From NCBI GenBank assembly GCA_964544865.1, contig CAZJDV010000017.1, positions 1 to 34,411 of the forward strand: DNA of 34,411 nt. Reading direction: 5' to 3'. Shown piece after piece: positions 31,781-34,411 of the stretch (its first letter is position 1; the number at the start of each line of letters is the position of its first letter). This DNA comes from CAZJDV01 sp964544865. GTDB taxonomy: Bacteria > Chloroflexota > Dehalococcoidia > Lucifugimonadales > CAJWER01. Below the pieces are notes generated by a model that saw nothing but the letters and a program-made list of their open reading frames with translations, did not search any database and was not told the DNA's origin. A program made the position numbers and the translations under genes.

Positions 31781-33043
31781 CTATCGCCCAAGCCCGCGGA
31801 ACTGCCTGCCGCCGACGTTCTTGGCCGAGACACCCAGGACCCGCAGGAAACCCTCCGCGTCGGCGTGGTCGTAGGAGCCCATCGCCTCCATGGAGGAATC
31901 GTCGGTGTACAGCGAATGCGGCATGGCCTTCCGGGTATTCTCCGCCGTCTCGAAGTAGACTTCGCCCTTGTAGAGCCGCACCGTGATGGTCCCGGTGGCC
32001 AGACGCGCGATCGGCTCCAACGCCGCCAGCGCCGATGTCGTCGCGAGGTCCAGCCAGTAGCCCTGGTAGATCTGAACGCTGAGCACCTGTGACAGGTGGC
32101 TCAGGAACTCGGTGGCCCGGCGGTCGAGGATGAACTGCATCAGGAACTCGTAGGTTTTTCCCAGCAGCTCCATGCCTGGGGACTCGTAGATGCCGCGCGA
32201 TTTCACGCCGACGAAACGGTTCTCGACGACGTGGGTCCCGATGCCGACGCCGTGCCTCCCGGCTGCGCCGTTGGCCTCGGAGAACATCCTCACCAGGTCC
32301 AGGCCCTCGCCGTTCAGGGCGACGGGCACACCCTCCTCCCAGCGGACGGTGACGGTCTCGTGCCTTTCGGGGGCGTCCCAGGCCCACACGCCCATGCCCG
32401 GCTCGACGAAGAACGACGGTATCTCCACGTCCTCCAGGTCGCCGGCCTCGTGGGTGAGTCCGAGTATGTTGGCGTCGGTGGAGTAGCGCGACTCGCCCGC
32501 GGGCTTGATCGGCAGATCGTTGTCCCCGCAGTAATCCAGCATCTGCTGGCGGCCCGGGAACTCTGCCACGAACTCGGGATCGCGCCAGGGGGCGTAGACC
32601 GTCATCTCGGGCGCTAGCATGTTTGCGGCAAGCTGGAACCGGACCTGGTCGTTGCCGCGACCTGTGGCGCCGTGGAACAGCACGCCGATGCCGCGGGACT
32701 GGAGCTCCGGCAGGATGGCCCGAACTGTGATGGGCCGGGCGATGCCTGTCGTGTTCCAGTAGCCACCCTCGTATCGCGCCTGGGCCTGGATCACCTTCAG
32801 GCCCGCCTCGGTCAGGGGCTCCTGAGCGGGCAGGATGCCGGCGGTCACAGCGCCGCAGCGGATCATCCGGTCCGCGACGGCGTCCAGGTCCTCCTCGTCG
32901 GGCTGGCCCAGATCGGCGGTGAAGCAGTGGACATCGAGCCCCTTGCCTTTTAGCCAATGCGTGGCGGTACAGCTATCCAGTCCCCCGGAGACCGCGCCGC
33001 CGACCACCGTGCCCCCCTTGGCTTCCAGCTCGCGCCAGTTCAC
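31781..33043 (-). CDS. argG: Argininosuccinate synthase
   Basis: A 420-residue enzyme that joins citrulline and aspartate at the cost of ATP to AMP. The ATP-pyrophosphatase loop is SGGLDS (about 19-24), followed by FTADLGQPDEEDLDAV (about 41-56), GNDQVRFQLAANML (about 129-142), TDANILGLTHEAGDLEDV (about 187-204) and GRHGVGIGTHVVENRFVGVK (about 257-276). These resemble the E. coli-type long form rather than the Bacillus-type short form. It starts at GTG 33043, overlapping the argD stop by 4 bases (GTGA). It is followed by a 112-base spacer before the MaoC-like gene. The end of the barrel and the C-terminal helix are present, so it is intact. Confidence 0.95.
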   Translation of the reverse strand: MNWRELEAKGGTVVGGAVSGGLDSCTATHWLKGKGLDVHCFTADLGQPDEEDLDAVADRMIRCGAVTAGILPAQEPLTEAGLKVIQAQARYEGGYWNTTGIARPITVRAILPELQSRGIGVLFHGATGRGNDQVRFQLAANMLAPEMTVYAPWRDPEFVAEFPGRQQMLDYCGDNDLPIKPAGESRYSTDANILGLTHEAGDLEDVEIPSFFVEPGMGVWAWDAPERHETVTVRWEEGVPVALNGEGLDLVRMFSEANGAAGRHGVGIGTHVVENRFVGVKSRGIYESPGMELLGKTYEFLMQFILDRRATEFLSHLSQVLSVQIYQGYWLDLATTSALAALEPIARLATGTITVRLYKGEVYFETAENTRKAMPHSLYTDDSSMEAMGSYDHADAEGFLRVLGVSAKNVGGRQFRGLGR

Positions 33044-34245
33044 TCCTTCGACGCCTTGGCGGCCTCGACCATCCCCTTCTCCAGTCGTTCAAGGGCGATA
33101 TCGATCTCTTCCCTGGTGAGGGTCAGCGGCGGCATCAACCGGATGGCCGTAGGCTTGGGCGCGTTCAGCAATAGACCTGCCTCGTTGCACGCCGTCAGGA
33201 CTTCCGCGGATATCTCGGAGCCGAACTCGACGGCCAGCAGGAGGCCCATGCCCCTGACTTCCGTGATGAAGTCGTGGGAGTCCCACAGGCGCGTCAGCCC
33301 GGCCTTGAGGTACTCGCCCATCTCGCGGGCGTTGGCCGGGATGTCGTTGTCTATGATGTACCTGGTCGAGGCATTGGCCGCCGCGCAGGTCAGGGCGTTT
33401 CCGCCGAAGGTCGAGCCGTGCTCGCCCTTCGGCTCGAAGACAGCGGCGTGCTCCTTCGCCAGGAAGGCTCCTATCGGGACCCCGCCGCCCAGGCCCTTGG
33501 CCAGCGTCATCACGTCGGGTTCGACGCCGAAGGCTTGATAGCCGAACAGCGTGCCCAGCCGTCCGAGGCCCGTCTGCACCTCGTCGAAGATCAGCAGCAG
33601 GCCATTGTCGTCGCACCACTGCCGGACCTGCTGAAGGTAGCTCTTCGAGGGCACGTTGACGCCACCCTCGCCCTGCACGGGCTCGATCATTACGGCGACT
33701 GTCCTGTCGGTGGTCGCCTCCCTGATGGCCTCGATGCTGTCGTACTCGACGTGGACGAAGCCCGTGGGCAGGGGCTGGAAGGGGTCGCCGTCGTGGGGCT
33801 TGCCCGTCGCGGACCACGTCATCAACGTCCTGCCGTGGAACGAGTTGTCGGCGGTGATGATCTCGTAGGCGCCGTTGCGGTTCAGTTTGCCATATTTGCG
33901 GACCAGCTTGATCGCGCCCTCGTTGGCCTCCGCACCGCTATTGGCGAAGAATATCTTGTCCAGGCAGCTATTCTCGACCAGGATCTCCGCGAGCTGCAAC
34001 TGAGGAATGGTGTAGAACTGGTTCGACGCCTGGAGCAGGGTCCGCGCCTGCTCGGCGATAGCGTCGGCCATCACCGGGTTGGCATGGCCGATGTTGTTCA
34101 CGGCCCACCCGGCGGTGAAGTCCAGATACTCCTTGCCGGCGTCGTCCCAGACCCTCGTGCCTGCCCCCCGCACGATCACGATGGGCTGCCGACGAACGGT
34201 GAACATGTAGTACTTGGACTCGATCGCCTTCCAGTCGGTCGCCAT
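33040..34245 (-). CDS. argD: Acetylornithine aminotransferase
   Basis: A 401-residue class III PLP aminotransferase that converts N-acetylglutamate semialdehyde to N-acetylornithine. The ATG at 34245 is chosen because the upstream gene stops 4 bases earlier (34250) and the family begins here. Family marks are LDFTAGWAVNNIGHANPVMA (about 41-60), FFANSGAEANEGAIKLVRKY (about 98-117), DNSFHGRTLMTWSATGK, LIFDEVQTGLGRLG, and the PLP lysine Lys250 in TLAKGLGGG. ArgD enzymes overlap in substrate with succinyldiaminopimelate transaminase, so a lysine role is possible as well, but argG and argH next door favour arginine. Confidence 0.92.
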   Translation of the reverse strand: MATDWKAIESKYYMFTVRRQPIVIVRGAGTRVWDDAGKEYLDFTAGWAVNNIGHANPVMADAIAEQARTLLQASNQFYTIPQLQLAEILVENSCLDKIFFANSGAEANEGAIKLVRKYGKLNRNGAYEIITADNSFHGRTLMTWSATGKPHDGDPFQPLPTGFVHVEYDSIEAIREATTDRTVAVMIEPVQGEGGVNVPSKSYLQQVRQWCDDNGLLLIFDEVQTGLGRLGTLFGYQAFGVEPDVMTLAKGLGGGVPIGAFLAKEHAAVFEPKGEHGSTFGGNALTCAAANASTRYIIDNDIPANAREMGEYLKAGLTRLWDSHDFITEVRGMGLLLAVEFGSEISAEVLTACNEAGLLLNAPKPTAIRLMPPLTLTREEIDIALERLEKGMVEAAKASKE

Positions 34246-34249
34246 GCTA

Positions 34250-34411
34250 CTATTCGCCTCCCATGGATTCTTTGAGATCTTCCAGCGCTTTTTCCAGGGC
34301 CGACAGGCTTCCCTTGAATCCGTCCAGGACCTCGGTGATCTTTTCGATGGCGGCATCCACGTCACTCGCCGGCGCCTCGGGTTGGGCGGAACTGGGCTCC
34401 CGGTCTTCGGC
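34250..34411 (-). CDS. Partial coiled-coil protein upstream of argD
   Basis: The C-terminal 53 residues of a gene that runs beyond the window end, stopping at TAG 34250-34252, four bases before argD. It has a Pro/Ala/Glu-rich stretch and then a predicted amphipathic helix (DAAIEKITEVLDGFKGSLSA, LEKALEDLKESMGGE) with heptad-like leucines. Family is not recognised from so short a piece. It is too unlike XseB, the small exonuclease VII subunit, to call it that. It is in the same transcription direction as the arginine genes. Confidence 0.7.
   Translation of the reverse strand, partial: AEDREPSSAQPEAPASDVDAAIEKITEVLDGFKGSLSALEKALEDLKESMGGE

Noticed and set aside
34250..34411. XseB, the small exonuclease VII subunit
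   Set aside because: The short helical tail lacks the recognisable XseB sequence pattern, and no xseA is adjacent.

Overview
This window is a GC-rich piece of an uncultured bacterial genome. It contains a 10-base run of N (22482-22491) inside a gene, so it is a draft scaffold, probably metagenome-derived. The gene mix resembles Chloroflexota of the SAR202/Dehalococcoidia type: family-5 peptide-binding lipoproteins, NfeD plus flotillin, an AIM24-like protein, acetamidase, M19 dipeptidase, and SelA-like PLP enzymes. That placement is an impression from gene content, not a computed one. No rRNA, tRNA, CRISPR array or insertion sequence was seen.

Left part (1-6670). The window opens inside an oligopeptide-type ABC transporter binding protein that ends at a strong intrinsic terminator. 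It continues with an acetyltransferase of two GNAT-like halves, two tandem paralogous TIM-barrel hydrolase-like proteins, a hairpin-rich spacer and a PPOX-family flavoprotein. On the minus strand at 6787-7713 an XRE-type helix-turn-helix and a NYN ribonuclease-like domain lie in one reading frame, split by a single TAG.

Centre (7897-17616). The main feature is an eight-gene plus-strand operon. It holds a glutamine amidotransferase, a GXGXG-repeat protein, an FMN glutamate-synthase-like protein, a glutamine-synthetase-family ligase, and the delta, alpha, gamma and beta subunits of a sarcosine-oxidase-type complex. This gene set matches the N-methylglutamate pathway for methylamine use (mgsABC, gmaS, mgdABCD), with the beta subunit last instead of first. 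The alpha subunit keeps two four-cysteine sites suited to [2Fe-2S] clusters, which suggests a dehydrogenase rather than an oxygen-using oxidase. A good promoter precedes the operon, and two CCGTACGG palindromes 22 bp apart sit just after its -10 box, where a repressor would bind.

Right of centre (17617-28326). An imperfect inverted repeat separates the operon from a convergent M19 dipeptidase. The dipeptidase and an AIM24-like gene diverge from near-consensus promoters. An acetamidase/formamidase then converges on an nfeD-flotillin pair. Glycine C-acetyltransferase, a classical SDR and two tandem SelA-like PLP enzymes follow.

Right end (28385-34411). A HepT/MntA toxin-antitoxin pair is decayed in both genes: an amber codon in hepT, and a frameshift, a lost catalytic Asp and a GGGCCC expansion in mntA. 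The end is a minus-strand operon of a partial coiled-coil gene, argD, argG, a MaoC-type hydratase, argH and rpe, with overlaps at argD/argG and argH/rpe. This operon covers the last steps of arginine synthesis plus ribulose-phosphate epimerase.
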